Positions 46,384 to 60,125 are shown, numbered from the stretch's first letter. The stretch is 64,000 nucleotides of DNA from Isoperla grammatica (GCA_945910005.1 OX246745.1:11092436-11156435); one strand, 5' to 3'. Notes: a model not told the origin generated them from the sequence alone. Program-made: numbers and translations.

Positions 46384-46613
46384 AACTGATGTGCCCCTCT
46401 TCAGGTGACTAATTGCCTGATTGGGTATGTAAGAGTGTTTGGATAGTTGGGAAGGAATGTCCGAGGGCTGTTAGTAGGTCTCAATCCTAGCATTAGCCTT
46501 AACGACAGAGGAAAACCTCGGGAAAACCCTTCATTCAGGATTTAGGGTGGCCGGAATCGAAACGGCGACCTCCTGAATTAGAGTCTCGCGTCTTACCGCT
46601 GAGCTACCTCTAT
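46384..46613 (-). mobile_element. tRNA-derived SINE (family A), near full length
   Basis: Same layout as 29664-29885 and same strand. The A-box region is TAGCTCAGCGGT; the B box is GTTTCGATTCC (one change, AATCGAAAC on plus). The body blocks GAGGTTTTCCTC, AGCCCTCGGACATTCC and AACTATCCAAAC are intact. Confidence 0.87.
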
Positions 46614-48174
46614 AAAGTAACTCACAAGCAGCTCTGCGTATTAACCTGTACACGCCGCAGTTTCTAAACAATGTATCTTGACAACCACACTAGCCACACT
46701 GCGGTAGTGAATGCCTGTGCACACATAAAATACGACGAAAGGAAAAATGATCAAATTGCAGATCACTAAACCTGAACAAATTGGCATGTGCTTAAACATA
46801 CGATTTTAGTTAGTTTGTTTATATTTTTAAAGCCTGTAATTGATCGCAATTTGTTTCACCAACCATATGAAGTAGTAGTAAGCGTACTTTAAATTGCCGT
46901 TTTGTGTTATGCAAATGTTGTGACTTGGAAAGCACTTCTAAGACAGTTCATTCATTGTTGTTTAAACGGCGCTAACTACTGATCAAAATGCAATGATGCA
47001 TCCAACTTTCATACATGCATCACACATTTTTGTTAAGATTTTTGAACAAAAATGTGCCTTTATGTTTGTTAAAACAGTAGACAAAATAATTAAAACACAT
47101 TTTTACCCCCTACTAATTATGTATTGTAGCACAGATTTCTTGTTCTGAAATGTTTATATTATATGCACCATTAAACTTCAAGTAAAGCCCAATTAAATTA
47201 TCCACTTATTGCAGAGCTGCATCTACACTGAAATCCTTTTAATTCTGCATTCGTTGTCGGTTCCAAACAGACGTTTGCCATAACAGTTTGGATGCTAGCT
47301 GGCTGGCTGGTTTGTAATTTATTTGAAACTAGAAGCTTTTAAACGGTGATTAGTCTAATTGTTTACTGTGGATTGAGTTAAGTTGAGTAAAGTCCTTTAA
47401 GGATTATATAGATTACTTGCCTAGGAATAACATAACTAGTGTGGTCAAATTATAATTGAATTGGCACACGATTTTAAGCTCCCTGCCGCTTGTGCAGCGT
47501 GTTTTGATCCGCAAATTGATTGTTTCCCCTACAGAGCTTAAACTTCTTGCATTAAATGCGCGGTTCATAACACCCTCCACTGCGTCAACTTTCCTTCAAG
47601 TTAAATAGGTTAGAGACTCCATCTTATCCCGTTGCAGAGAGGGTAATCACTAGTATACATGGTGTTGCTCTTTGGATTGCACCAACCGAATGTCGAAATA
47701 ATTAAGTCAAAATCCTTAGAGAGAACGTGTTGGGGGCGGAGGGGGGGGGGGGGTCTTTCAAACATCCTTGCTCCGGGAACTATGAGACAAACCACTCATT
47801 TTTATTTCAGAGGTGTCTTTAGTTTCTAAAATGTTACACGGCAATAAGAGTTATGGAATGAAGACGGTTCCACACGGAATTTTAAGTTTTATAAATAATG
47901 GACAAAGTGAACCTTACCTATCACAAACACACAAACAAACAATCAAGGAACAAACAAATGTAGATATACAAAATATGTAAAATGATTGAAGATTACAAAT
48001 AAAAATGCACATTTAAAAAACAAAGTTGTAAACATATGCTAACGAGTGAATAAATTCGTGATGAGACACAGTAGAAGCGATTAAATGATAATGCTAATTC
48101 TTGTTGTGTGTCTCTATTATTGCAACCATGCTATTCGATACGATGAAAGTGATTAATGAAGTTGAAGGACCAGT
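46614..48174. other. No recognisable gene; G13 tract
   Basis: AT-rich, with a G13 run at 47741-47753. No repeat family recognised. Confidence 0.5.
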
Positions 48175-48262
48175 ACAAAAAAGCGATGCCGTATACGGGA
48201 TTCAAGAGGTGCCGTATACGTTCAGGACCTGCGCCCCAACCGATTGAGCCAACGCGGACGGT
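48175..48262 (-). mobile_element. tRNA-like element (SINE family B head or tRNA pseudogene)
   Basis: On the minus strand, GTCCGCGTTGGCTCAATCGG contains an A box (TGGCTCAATCGG), and CTTGAATCCC downstream is a degraded B box. A short T-run follows (ATCGCTTTTTT), like a Pol III terminator. A GCCGTATAC direct repeat brackets the B-box segment. Stems do not pair as a functional tRNA, so a pseudogene or SINE head is more likely. Confidence 0.45.
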
Positions 48263-48557
48263 AGCGATTAAATGAATCAATAACACGAATATGTGTAATT
48301 AATTGTTCTTTGCAAGTAAACAGGTATGAGATAATGAGTAGATTTAAATCTGACCACGTGAATACTATCAACAAAAGCAGCCGGAACTTTACTTTTCTTT
48401 CTTAAACCTCTGTCTATTTATTTATTCTTTGACCGTTTATATTGAAGTGTGTTTTGATGTGTTTGGATTATACTTATTGCTAGATTTGCATGATTATTAA
48501 TTTTCAAATATTACATTTTTCTATGAGTACATTAATAATTATCGTCCTCCTAGTCAA
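48263..48557. other. No recognisable gene
   Basis: AT-rich interval. Confidence 0.5.
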
Positions 48558-48589
48558 CATCATCGTCATCGTCATCGTCATCGTCATCA

Positions 48590-48642
<53 letters not shown>

Positions 48643-48647
48643 ATCGT
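48558..48647. repeat. (CATCGT)n microsatellite
   Basis: About 90 bp of CATCGT with occasional CAT triplet slips. The Ile-Val frame over it is an artefact. Confidence 0.97.
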
Positions 48648-51600
48648 TGATGATTATTCACAGACAAATTAAGAATTTGAAAAACGTGATACTTTATCAA
48701 TGCAACATGACAACAAAGCTAGATTATAGTACATGTTGCAATGCAATTGGACATTGAAAAACAATTCTTCCTTCGCAAGAACTCACTGACTTATTACATT
48801 GAAAACTGTTCTTTATAACCACAACTATAGTGAACTTAGCCACGTGTGACTGTAGATCCACACTACGGTCTGCGAACAGATGCGATGCGAGTGTCCAGAT
48901 CTCGACATGAACATGTTCATGTCGCGACAAGGGCACGAAGCATGGGGGGAGGGGGGATTAATGTGCGAGAACAAAACTGATTTCACTGTCCTACCTTGAT
49001 GTCCCAGCGTCGTCTTGCAGGGTCTGCTACGTAGCGTGGCCTTCGGATGTGAGGGGGGCGTCTTGAGGCGAAGTCTACGTAGTGACGATGATGTTAAAAG
49101 ATCAGTTAGTCAAGCACACGCAAACAAAATATACAATGAAACACGTACAGTCATTAAATTATAATCACACGAAACAAGTACAAGAGATAAGAGGAACGAA
49201 CACAAAAAATAGTACACAAAACGGTTGGGCTGCGGAAATGATCACACTAACGACGAGTGTGTGAAAACCTCCACCCCCCCCCCCCCCCCCCGCCAATGTA
49301 CTGTGCGCCCACTGTGGTAGAGTTCATTTAATTTAAGAATGACCGACCTTCAGACGGATTTTGGGACCAAAATCGGCAGGCACAACAGATTTAACAATTT
49401 AAGAATGTCAAGTGATTTAACTGAACATCTTCAAGTATTCATGAGATTTAAATGAACAAATTCCATATACAAACCAAAATGCGAAGAGTGTGCAGTCTCA
49501 AGGTCAGTCATTCTTACGTTGAATAGCCTCTAGTAGTGCACTAACTGACTAGGCGATGTGCGCTCCGTGGCCGCTCTAAGCTCTGTGATGGCTGAGTCAC
49601 GAGAGAGTGTCTTCTGCTTCCTCGACGGTGTACTGTAAGACAGTGAGTGACTCAGGGGTTGAGTATTGAGAAGGGCTAGGAGAAAGTAATGCACTTATAG
49701 CGGAAACGGAACGAGTACGTTCGAAAACTTGGCGCGAACAGTTAAACATCGCGATAGTTATTTTAATTAAAATTTATTTATATTCTAAATATTATTTATA
49801 TATTGTGGCTGTATGAACCAAACTTTTTGATAATTATCATTGTTTTATATATATGATTAATGAGCCGCAAGTAATGAGCTTAATTATATTTGTATGGACT
49901 TTTTGAAATCGAAAATTCAATTATATTGTTTCATTTCGTGTCTGATGCGAATAACTGGAACACATAATGATGTGTTCAATCACACGGGAAATATCATGTA
50001 ATTTGGGCACGGTTATACCAAGTTATTTTTGTTTTGTTTCTGTTTTTATATAATATTATTGCTTGCAAACTATGTCCATGTATATCCATGTTTTTGGCGG
50101 TGCTCCGCCCATGACTAATGACCTTGAGTGAATTGGCCGCCAACTCTGATAAAAGAGTTCAGGGAAAAGAACCAGCTACGTCACTTTTTCTCTGTCTGAA
50201 AATATTCACTTTGTAACAAAAATCAATCTGCAAACCGGAGTACGCCATGAGCATTTCAAGTTATTGGAGGTCTCCCGTGCTATCTCACCCAGAGCTTCCA
50301 CCGTATTTCATGAAAAATGATCACTCTTAAAGTATCAGAACTTGAATCGTGATTGGAATCCTAAAGTTAAACTCCAGATGTGTCGAATGTTAGAATTAGG
50401 GAGCTATGTGCCGAATAAACTACAACATATCCCCTAGTCTCGCAACCAACGTCTCTTGAAACATTATTGTATTCCCCTTGGACATAAATAGATAACAACT
50501 TGTATCTTTCAATACGACTGGTCACAGTTGTTCTGACTGTTAGTCACAGTTCGACGGTTAGTGATAAGTAGCGCTAGATAGAGGTTTACGTGACCACATT
50601 AACGTGCTTCTTTTGCCGCATATTGTGATAGCAGCGTATGTTTGTATCATTGGTGCTGTAACTTATTAAATTACAACTATTATTATTCAGCGTGTAATTG
50701 TAGAATAAAATAAGATTATGTCTGATAGGCGTGACAAGTATTAAGTTGTAAGCGAGTTGTTGTTATGGGATGTGCAGACTATAAAAATAGTTTTATTACA
50801 ATGGGGAACATGCATAACTTTTTTTTAGCATTTTACTAGATTAAGATTAACGTCCTGAATACAAAAATATTTTATTTCGGTGACATAGAATTAAGTTTCA
50901 TTTATAAAAACGAGCTGAAAGTTTCACACATATTTATGGCGGGAAAAACGGGGCATACGTCACTTGCCATGTATCAGCAATCAACCAATCAAAGAAAGAT
51001 AAATAACATAACGCTTATTTGGAAATTATCATATCCAAAATCATATAAAATCGAATTAATGTCTAGTAAGCGTAGTAATTAATTTTGAAGCCCAGTTACT
51101 ATAAAAACAATAATACCAAACCTATTTTCATAGAATATCAGTAAATATTGGGTGTTGTTATTCATATAAAGCAGACTTGACAACGGCTTGCGTAAAAATT
51201 TTGACAAGGTTAGCTTGATGACCTTGAAAATGTGATTGTTTCGTCTAGGAGGCGGTGGCAAAGTCCAAGGAGGTTATATGCAAAGTCATTCATATAAGCA
51301 GTGATTAACATGGCATGTGACGTCACATACCGTTTAAAAATAATAGTGCGGGAAACAGATAATCAAAATCTTTGAACATGTATAGAAGTATAATGAGTTA
51401 ATTTTAAAACTTTTAAATTAGGTTTGTGATGTCTTCAGATGAATAACAATATATTCCACGTACTTTCAGAGCTGTAGAAAATTCATGCAAGTTCCCTATT
51501 GTTGAAATTTACCAAACAAATTCCGAAAGAGTTACATTGATTGTATAAATGCATTTAAATAAAAAAAAAAAAAAACATATGAACAAATCCGACAATGTCC

Positions 51601-53532
51601 ATGCCAGTTAGTAACATCTCCAGAAGCCATTTTGAGCTAAACCACATAAAAGTCTACTTTATACGAAGCAGCACAGAGCTATTGTCCTAACGAAATATAA
51701 TTACATTGTTTTGATTTGATTTGAATTGCAGTGAGTCGAGCTTATATACAGAGAACTTCCAACAAAAATAGCGAACTTTGTGCATAAATTTGTGGAGTCG
51801 TTCACGGAACAAAGTTGCAACTGTGAATGGGTACGGCCGCTCAGGGAAGAGACACTTGGTGGAAATAAACCCTGCAAGATAGACAGATTGACTCCAGGCA
51901 ACCTTCTTGCCTAACTTAAGAAACGCGTGGGTACCCTGACTGAGCTAGGCTCACAGCTGTCCCACCAATTACTGCCAGTGACGTGACAATAACTCGCAGA
52001 TATATCCTTCTTAGAATATGGATATAGTAGGAAACTCAACACGGTAGATTGATACTAAATGAGACGAAAGTTTCAACAAAAAATGCTTGATAGCTGCAAG
52101 TATTTTATACGGATCAGACGTAGATAGTAAAAAAAGAGGATTTGGAAGTGAGAGATTTAAGGCAAAGTTTTTTTTTAAAATTTCAGTTACTTTGATATTG
52201 AATTTTTATACTCTCTGCGAAAAAACGGTCTGAGCATAAAATGGTAATCTTAAAGTGAAAATATGTATGATTCTGGATTCTTCGGTTGGTTAGGTTTCAA
52301 TCATAGGAGAGATTTAAAAGTTGACCCTAAATATTTTCAATTACGGTTAGTGCAAAGCGGCATTAGCTCAAGATTGAAAATAGTTTGCCAATATACGTAG
52401 AAAGAATATAAAAAGTTTTTCAAACTTGCGCAAAAATTTTTATGCAGGGAAGAGAAACTCGAAACGTTTCAAAGACTAGTCTATCCCTACTTAAAATGAA
52501 CTTGAACAGTTTTACCAAGCTTAAGCCACAAGCTCCAAAATAATTCAGATGTAGGGATTGGTGTTCTCTAATGTTCGCACACCAAAAAATGACACGAAAT
52601 ATATACACCACAGTATATTTATGAACTTGTAATGTCACCGTAATTTATAATTTCAAAGTATTCTACATTTCCCAAACAAAATATACTCGTTAGGAAGCTC
52701 ATTATGCTTTGGTTAGTTAGAGAACTTTTTAGTTTTTATCCATAATATTATTTACTCTTTTATAAACACAACAGTTAGTTCGCTGGTTTTCCAAAGCGAT
52801 ATAAATAATTGGCATCTTTTAAGTAAGTATCGTTTGTGAGTGTTGTGCGCTGCAGCAGCCTCGTTTTGCATTCTTGGAATTGTCCCCCTGGGGTCCGTCT
52901 GCGCCTGCGCCGGACTAGTCAACTCCCAAGTCACCTCTCTAAATCTTCCCCAAAACCTCTGACCTCGAAATCTTGTTTTACTTCTTTTAGCCTCGGTTGT
53001 ATGGCTATCTTAATGGCAGACGGCTCGACAACTCGACTCTCCCACTGAGAAATTATTTCAAATGCCAGTTGATTTTGGGCTTGAAATTGTATATTTAAAC
53101 CGTTTTAGGTTACAGACCAAATATATGAAAGCAATTTTTCTAGATTTTTTTATTATATTATTCTATAAGTACTTTATTTTAAAGTGGCCTATATTATTTA
53201 CACGGGGTAGAGGTGGTGCTGCTTGCTTCTACTGTCTAGACTGAAGATGGCTGGTTTACTTGTATTACAAATTTCTAAAACGATTGCAACAAAAAGAAAA
53301 AAGAAAACATTTAAAAATTAAACTTAATATGAAGTTCATGAGTATCTAACGGTATTGTTTACATTTAAGGAGAAGAGCAACTTCATAAACCCCCATCTCC
53401 GCCTTCCCATCGATGCCATAGCACAAAATAATAATAGCTCTATTGCAGAAAATGGAAGATCGGTGTACATATGATATTTAGTGCTTGGCTAATCATAGCG
53501 GCGCAGATCTGAACAAGATGTCAATTGTCTAA
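48648..53532. other. Long stretch with no recognisable gene
   Basis: Contains a C18 tract (49274-49291), a hairpin GGCGGTGCTCCGCC near 50097-50110, a palindromic TGACGTCA at about 51317 and a poly-A of ~15 near 51560. A pyrimidine-rich, GC-richer block at 52850-53050 includes a 70-codon frame with no known domain. Confidence 0.45.
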
Positions 53533-53552
53533 CCCCCCCCCCCCCCCCCCCC
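53533..53552. repeat. Poly-C tract (C20)
   Basis: Twenty uninterrupted C. Confidence 0.95.
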
Positions 53553-53699
53553 TAGTTTTGAACAGTTGCATTGCTCCCTGAAGAAATGAGAAAATGTTCC
53601 ACTTCATCTTAGTCGTTGATGTCAGTTTCCACCCCACAGTGCCTGGGGCGGCATATTGCATAATACGTTTCACTGCCTGTATGTCTGGCTGTCTGTAAA

Positions 53700-53725
53700 T
53701 CTGTCTGTCTGTCTATCTGTCTGTA
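53700..53725. repeat. Short (CTGT)n microsatellite
   Basis: Six imperfect units of CTGT/CTAT. Confidence 0.9.
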
Positions 53726-54049
53726 GTCCCACCCAGAACGAAACAGTTTGTGTTACTAATACTCGCATTATGGCCATCGCAACCGCGGACAATAATAATA
53801 TTAGGTTCCCCCCCACTAGAAATTACTCAATCACGTGTTAATCAATTTAATACCCGAATAGGATAAACATTCAATAAATTAATAAATAATCAATTAAGAG
53901 GAAAATTTATTTTTAATTGGATTAAACTGTTGTTTGTTCGTGATAATTATGTTGACCACAGTGTGGCTCATAACTCGTGTTTGCTGCGAGAGAGTTGCGG
54001 TTATTCGTACGAACAGATAGAGAATAGAGAGGGGTCACCGGAAGCAAAC

Positions 54050-54115
54050 GAAGCCGAAACACGGGAGGTCGCTGGTTCGATCTCCGCTAGCGGCAATCCA
54101 GACTGAAGTTCCGCT
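54050..54115 (+). mobile_element. SINE family A fragment (B-box part)
   Basis: ACGGGAGGTCGCTGGTTCGA then TCTCCGCTAGCGGCAATCCAG and ACTGAAGTT match the tRNA-like head and the start of the body, here on the plus strand. Confidence 0.65.
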
Positions 54116-54238
54116 GTCACAATACGAATGTCAGAACTGAGTCAAACTATATATATATGGAAGCTCTCTGGCATTTCGTCTCAACTATTACAATTATTAC
54201 GAATGCCGCAATATCTACTAACTCATCTGAATAACTGA

Positions 54239-54270
54239 TAGGGGTGGCTCAGCGCTAAGACGCGATACTT
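54239..54270 (+). mobile_element. SINE family A 5' head fragment
   Basis: GATAGGGGTGGCTCAGCGCT then AAGACGCGA is the first ~30 bp of the family (A box). The B box does not follow, so it is a separate truncated copy. Confidence 0.65.
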
Positions 54271-54308
54271 TAACGTTGTTTATCTAGTTTCATTTCATTA
54301 ATTTTGTG

Positions 54309-54552
54309 CAAGGGGTCATCGAGCCCTAGAATTATAGTTTATTACCAGTATTATTTCTACTATAATGGGCAAAGGGGTGTAAACGAGACCTAGATTTGGT
54401 TTAAAACTAGTCTCTTTCCCATAATAGGTCACCGAGGTGTGCACTAACCCTAAAGTAGGTTTATTCCTAGTATTATCACTTGTATAATCGTGACAGGGGG
54501 GTACACGAGCCTTGAGACTGGTAAACCCGTAATATTATTTGTCTATGATCTA
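54309..54552. repeat. Degenerate tandem array, four ~61-bp units
   Basis: Units start near 54309, 54370, 54430 and 54492. Each has an AGGGG(T)-like start, an ACGAGMCCTAGA-like middle and a TAGTATTATTTCT-like end. Identity between units is low, so the array is old. The period is not a multiple of three. Confidence 0.7.
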
Positions 54553-57542
54553 TGTTGCAGATTTTTTGTTTCATTATACAATATTTTTATGTTATCGACT
54601 GTTCTTCGATATAAATGAGTGACACATCTGAGATCTCATCTGAAAAGACAAAAATTATATAATATGTATGATCAATCTGAAAGAGTCCGGAATCGAATGT
54701 AAACTAACTTTTCAAGAGATAATCAATGTACAAAATGATACACTTTAATTAAATATTGTCCGAATTAATCTTACTTTTATAACTGAAAACGATTCATTAC
54801 AAAATATGTAAATAAAAGCGCTAACGTATAATATGAGATAATGTAAATGAAAAATGTTTTGTTGAATCATTTACACTCGTATATTCGGGTGAGATGAATC
54901 TTGTATATGCGGCTTGAATATGGCCTTGTGAGAAATTAGCAGAATTGAAATCTGTAACGGGATGATGAAGCGTTTCTCACACTTTTTGCTGCATTCTGAC
55001 GAGCGCGTTGTGAGCCCGGACCCCCACTCTGCCACACAGCATCACCGCAACACGTTCCTAATAAATGTGTAAGAGAAGTTGGAATTTCATTTCCAACACA
55101 AAATTTATCATTTCTAAAGCAACATAATTTGACTTGTGTCAAAAACATGACAGTGGCTGCTAAATACGACTAATTCCAACTCTTGCGTTATCTCTTGTAG
55201 AATTACGCCACTACTGATTCTGGGATTCATTTAAAAAACAGAAACCTCCAGAAAGGAATTTATTCATTTTGTTTGACATAAGAAATTCATGACAGAAGAG
55301 GGACTTTCTCATTTCTCACCAATGCAACCTACCAGAATTATAAAAGGAGTATTCTATTTAATTTCTCATATAAATACACAGATTGATCAAATGTTCATAA
55401 ACAATAATTTGTTAAAATATACCTCCAAGTAAATCCACATATTTGGTGGCGAGTGCCACATTTAACTAATTTATTTTCATTTTAACGTTTAATTAACCCA
55501 CTTGTTTTCTATACCCCCCCTATATTGCCTGCACATTTGAATAGTTTTTTTATCTTGACGTATTCAACAAAACAATAATAATAATAATCGAGATCTTTTT
55601 AATGTGTCCTAATACTGATTATATTAATAAGAATAAGTAAAAATAAACTGAAGTGGGAGACTGTCTTACACAGTACTTCCTAAAGCGTCTTTCGACCATA
55701 ACTCGGTAATTTGTGGACCGATTTTGACGACTTTTGAACCGGCAGAGACCGAGTCAGAAATTGGGACCAGAGCGGCCAAGGCCACGGGACGAGGTTTCGT
55801 ATTAGTATAATTCCCGAAAAGGGTTGTTTACTGAAGACAAAATTTGTTTTGACAGGTCATGAGATAACACATGTCTCGCCGATCGAAGCTGCTAGCTAAG
55901 AGTCAACTGGCACGTCCTTCACTGAGGCTGTACTAAACTCTCTACCTGTTGTGGCAGCGAAATAAATCAACTGTAGGAGACATCTAGAAATCATAAAACG
56001 CGAGAACTGGTAGACGAAGCTTTGATCTTCAGAGTGGAGCCAGGCAATAACATGGGTGCGGCCAGAAAACCACGTGCATTACTTAATTCGTACTACTCAA
56101 ACTACATGCACAAAAATTCACATTTTTCGATTATGTTTAGACCAAAATATATAACACTGAACTGTTGTTTCAGTTACACATAGTTTTTTTGTAAGATTAA
56201 TGCACAGATTATTTTTTACAGGTTTCAATCTTCTGTAAAATTTTGCACTTTAGTAATTTTTAGCCTCTGTTTAAAAATTGTTTGTGTCCGAACTAGATCG
56301 AATTTTAACAAAATCTCTATATACATATAATTAAAAAGTTATTGTGAATATGCGTACAAAATATGAGTGTGATCGAATTAGTGATGTAGAAATGAGATGA
56401 GTAGTACGAATGCTCTGCAAGTCACACATTTGGTTCTGGTTGCTCAACTCGGAGTTGCTCGTCTGGGAAACAAACCATTTTAGTATTGTGTCCACAGGTG
56501 CAACAATAGCGTCTTTACGTGGATGTTAGCAAGCTCCAGAAGTCGATGTATCAACCAAGATGATTGTTACTATGATGTTTAACTAATTGCGAGGCGAAGT
56601 TTTATATACTTCCATTTTAAAATCCGAACACGCAAAATACAAAATTGTGTACATTAAAATTCAATGGCCGTACTTGAAAAAAAAAATACCAGAATTAGTT
56701 TTTTCTGTATTGAAAACGAAGCCGGCCGGCTTGAAGATTTAATTAAAATCTGCCTGTAAATGAACTCACTAGCATTCACAGCGGGCGGAGGGGGGAGGGG
56801 GGGGGATGGAGATGGAGGGGTAACTTTGCTATCTCCACCCTTTTCGAACAAAATTGTTGCATTTTTAAATGAAGATATCGTTATTCGTATTTCCTTCTTT
56901 ATTTGGAGGGCTAGTGACGAGACGAGACAAAGCGGGTAAGGTTTACCCCAAGAGGGCACGATGTATTGCGGGGGGAGGGGGGTGGGAAGGGGGAGGGGGA
57001 GGGGGGAACACCGACAGGAGCTGTGACGCGAGGTGATCAGTCAAGGCTCAGTTCGTAAACTGTAATACTAATGGACGTCGCACGAGCGTCAAACATCGAA
57101 CGTTGAAGTTGATTCCGACCACCTTGGGCGCTTGTAGCTCTACTGCAACCTGATTGGTCAGTTGAGACACGACCGTCCACCCAGAACCAATCAACGTCCA
57201 TGTGATGAACCCAGCATTAGTGACTCGTGTACACTTGTACTGCAAAACAATATTACAAGATAGTTATTTTCTATTTTGGAACACATTTCCAGCACACCTT
57301 CGTGGGTTCAGGTTGTGTGTGTGCGTGTGTTTGTGAGTTGGTATGTTTCAAACACACCTTCATGAGTTTGCGTTGTGTTAAGCACAGTGTTACGTGTGCT
57401 TCAATGTTGATACAACAATTTTAGGTGCTAGAACTTTCGAATACAGATATTCTGTATGCTTTTGGAATTTCTGATTTCTGCACCGATTGTTCATATTCGA
57501 GAAGAGAACTGAAACCACAGATTTCTTCCGGAACATATATAG
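54553..57542. other. No recognisable gene; G-quadruplex-prone tracts
   Basis: Two purine-rich blocks, 56781-56820 and 56970-57007, carry many runs of three to nine G on one strand, and short AATAAT repeats occur near 55575. A small GC-rich segment at 55680-55800 is not coding-like. CCAAT-type motifs lie near 57150-57190 without a TATA box. Confidence 0.5.
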
Positions 57543-57794
57543 CAACTGTGTTATGATTGCCAGTACCTCCGAGCGACAAAAGGACTACAGCTTCAGAAAG
57601 ACATCAGCTTAGTCGGTGAAATCACTGCTTGGGAAGTCTTGACTCACCGCACAGTCACCCCGCAAAGAAGACTTTCAGATTATGACAACAATATCCTCGC
57701 TTCTCAACACACAGTTGTTCATGAGTATAACTGTCATGCCAAAACTGCTCAGAATTCCCGCTCCCTCCAAAGACAAGCTTGGCTTCCTCCATAG
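57543..57794 (+). other. Exon-like open frame without ATG
   Basis: Open for 83 codons from just after a TAG (57540-57542) to the TAG at 57792-57794, in a block clearly richer in GC than its surroundings. The translation has mixed, protein-like composition (for example LVGEITAWEVLTHRTVTPQR and LASQHTVVHEYNCHAKTAQN). GCAAAGTAAGCC at about 57796-57807 resembles a 5' splice donor (A/GTAAGC), but the stop lies just before it in this frame. No domain recognised. Could be a coding exon in another phase, a non-coding RNA exon or chance. Confidence 0.2.
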
Positions 57795-57809
57795 CGCAAA
57801 GTAAGCCTA

Positions 57810-60040
57810 CACATCTATTGTGTTTAGCTAATATATTATGCTGTACTTAACAAAGTGTTGAACTGATGCTACAATATTAAATAATGCTCCTCTGGGTAGT
57901 CAAGCAAATTTTGTAGTTTGGCATTTCAAAGATTCAGGAGAACGGTAAAGGATGTACACATATGTTAACAATCGATGACCAAGTGCTGGTCACCAGAATG
58001 ACAAGACGCAGTCATAGACGTCTAAGTCTAAACGAAGAAAACTTGTATAAGGTGTTGCTAGTAATTGGACTGCAGTAGCAGTGAATGTATTGTGGCGAAC
58101 TCGCGAAGATCGGCAGGCTTATTGGGTATCCGAGCACTTCCCATGATAACGGTAGGAAAATCTTTAAAATCTGTAATTAAATAGAAAACATTTTCTACTA
58201 GGTAGGAGTTAATTTTGACTATTTGCTTATCACAATCTTCTTGATGCCAGATGATTTTTGGTAGGGAAATATAAAGAGGAATTCCAGGTACATTGCAACC
58301 ACTTCTGAAGGCGTGTTGTATTGTAGCAACTGTGGTAACATAAAAGTTTTGCTTATGTCTGGTATTATAGTGGTGGTGTATTGCTGTTTAAGGTTTGTGC
58401 TGATTTTAGTTTAACTGTTAGTCTAAGTATTTCAGATACGTATATGCACGGAACATATATATGTTATAAACTTAGCATTGCTTGGAGGCATTCAGGATAT
58501 TTTAGCATCTAACGTTGCGAACAGGCAAACATTCCGTCCATACTGTCGTGTTATCTTTTTACTTGCGAGGAGGTGAAATATTCCTGAACACGTATTACTA
58601 CTATTAAGCATCGCTTCGAGGTGAGATGAATAGTAAATTGACTGTAACGTATACGGCTATCACAGTGGAAACATGTCTGATACATAACATCGGTATACCT
58701 CGCCTACAAATGCCGGAGCCGGGAGTAGACGGCAAAGTTTTGGTTCGCAGCCGCGCTCCGTTCAAAACATTATGTTGGAGTGTGCAGTTCGATAACGTTA
58801 AAAAGCGACGCAAAGCCAACAGTGCGCGTAATAATTTTGGGCTGGAACCAACTTAGCAACACACAATGGTGAGGCAACTTGCAAACAAAGTTTCATTTCG
58901 GAGTGAGGTTGTAGTGAATTATTTCTTTGATGATGATGACGTTTAGGCATTAGATTTAATGGTTGGGCTTTAGATTTAGGTCTCATATTTGGACAACGAT
59001 GTTAAGTTGAGGGTGGTGAGGTGATACATGCTGATAAGGGCCACGTAAAATCCATGTCCAAGTCAGGATTCGAACGCAGAACCACGATTTAACATACCAT
59101 CCCCTAATGACATACGGCCACTACGTCAGTATTATTTACATTGAGTCTGTCTGCTACAATATTTGCATACAAACGTACGTATGCCCGGATATACCATTAC
59201 ACTTATTTTAAAGATAAAGATAGCGGCATATTTCATTTGACTTTTACAAAAACAAGCAACAAAATATTTATTTCATACTTTTGTGACCAATTTGTAAGTG
59301 ATCACTTCAATAAGTGTGTTTACTCGATTAAATACCAAATTCGTCTGTAAATGTAGTTTATCTTGTGATGGAAAAAGTGCATTACACGGCATTGGCATTA
59401 TAAAATGTGCAGCTATTTTTGAGTAATATTACGTAATTAATTTGTAATATTTTTACAAAACTGGTTTAATATATTCACACACAAGAGGTGAGAAATGAGA
59501 TAATTTAAGTACCGCATCTTGTGCGTGTGTATATGCTCATCCCAACAATACCAGTACAGTGTGTACGCACATAAATACAATAGTCGCGACCGCAAATTAT
59601 CCGCCACCTAAATTATGGTGAAATACACAGGGAATGGAAAATTAAACTGTGGCAGATTGCCCTCATGATGTTGCGGCATCACGCACTATTTATATAGTGT
59701 TCGCATTATTCCTTAGCAACACTGGAAGAGTTTCTTCATTTGTCGGGTTGTCTTGCATCGCAGTGGACAACGGTAACCCGCACCACAAGTTATAATACCA
59801 TCGTTAATTGAGCGTTGACATAAATATGAGCTCAATGGTGTTGTTAAGCAGAGCTTCAAGGGCCGTGGAAGGGGGAATTGGAATATATGATACAGATATG
59901 CGTTGTAATGGTTAAGTAGAAATGAAAAGCTGGTGGAATATACGAGATAATGGGATCTGTTTCCAGCCATGAATAGATAACATGGAAACAGGGTTCTTCC
60001 AGGATGTTTCGTAGCGGAACACAGACTTGACCTTAACCGA
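57810..60040. other. No confident gene; tRNA-like scrap
   Basis: A possible reverse B box (GGATTCGAAC) lies at about 59067-59076 in a block loosely related to 61300-61345. Overlapping frames at 58604-58856 show no family. Confidence 0.45.
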
Positions 60041-60125
60041 TATAGAAGGCTCAATGCCAGTCGACGGTTCGATACCCGCTACGGCAATCCTGACTGAAGT
60101 TAGGCACCTACAGGGGTTTTCTACG
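60041..60125 (+). mobile_element. Diverged SINE family A head
   Basis: GGCTCAATGCC region, B box GGTTCGATACC at about 60066, then GGCAATCCTGACTGAAGTTA and GGGGTTTTCTACGAG, which parallels the body start of the good copies. Confidence 0.55.
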
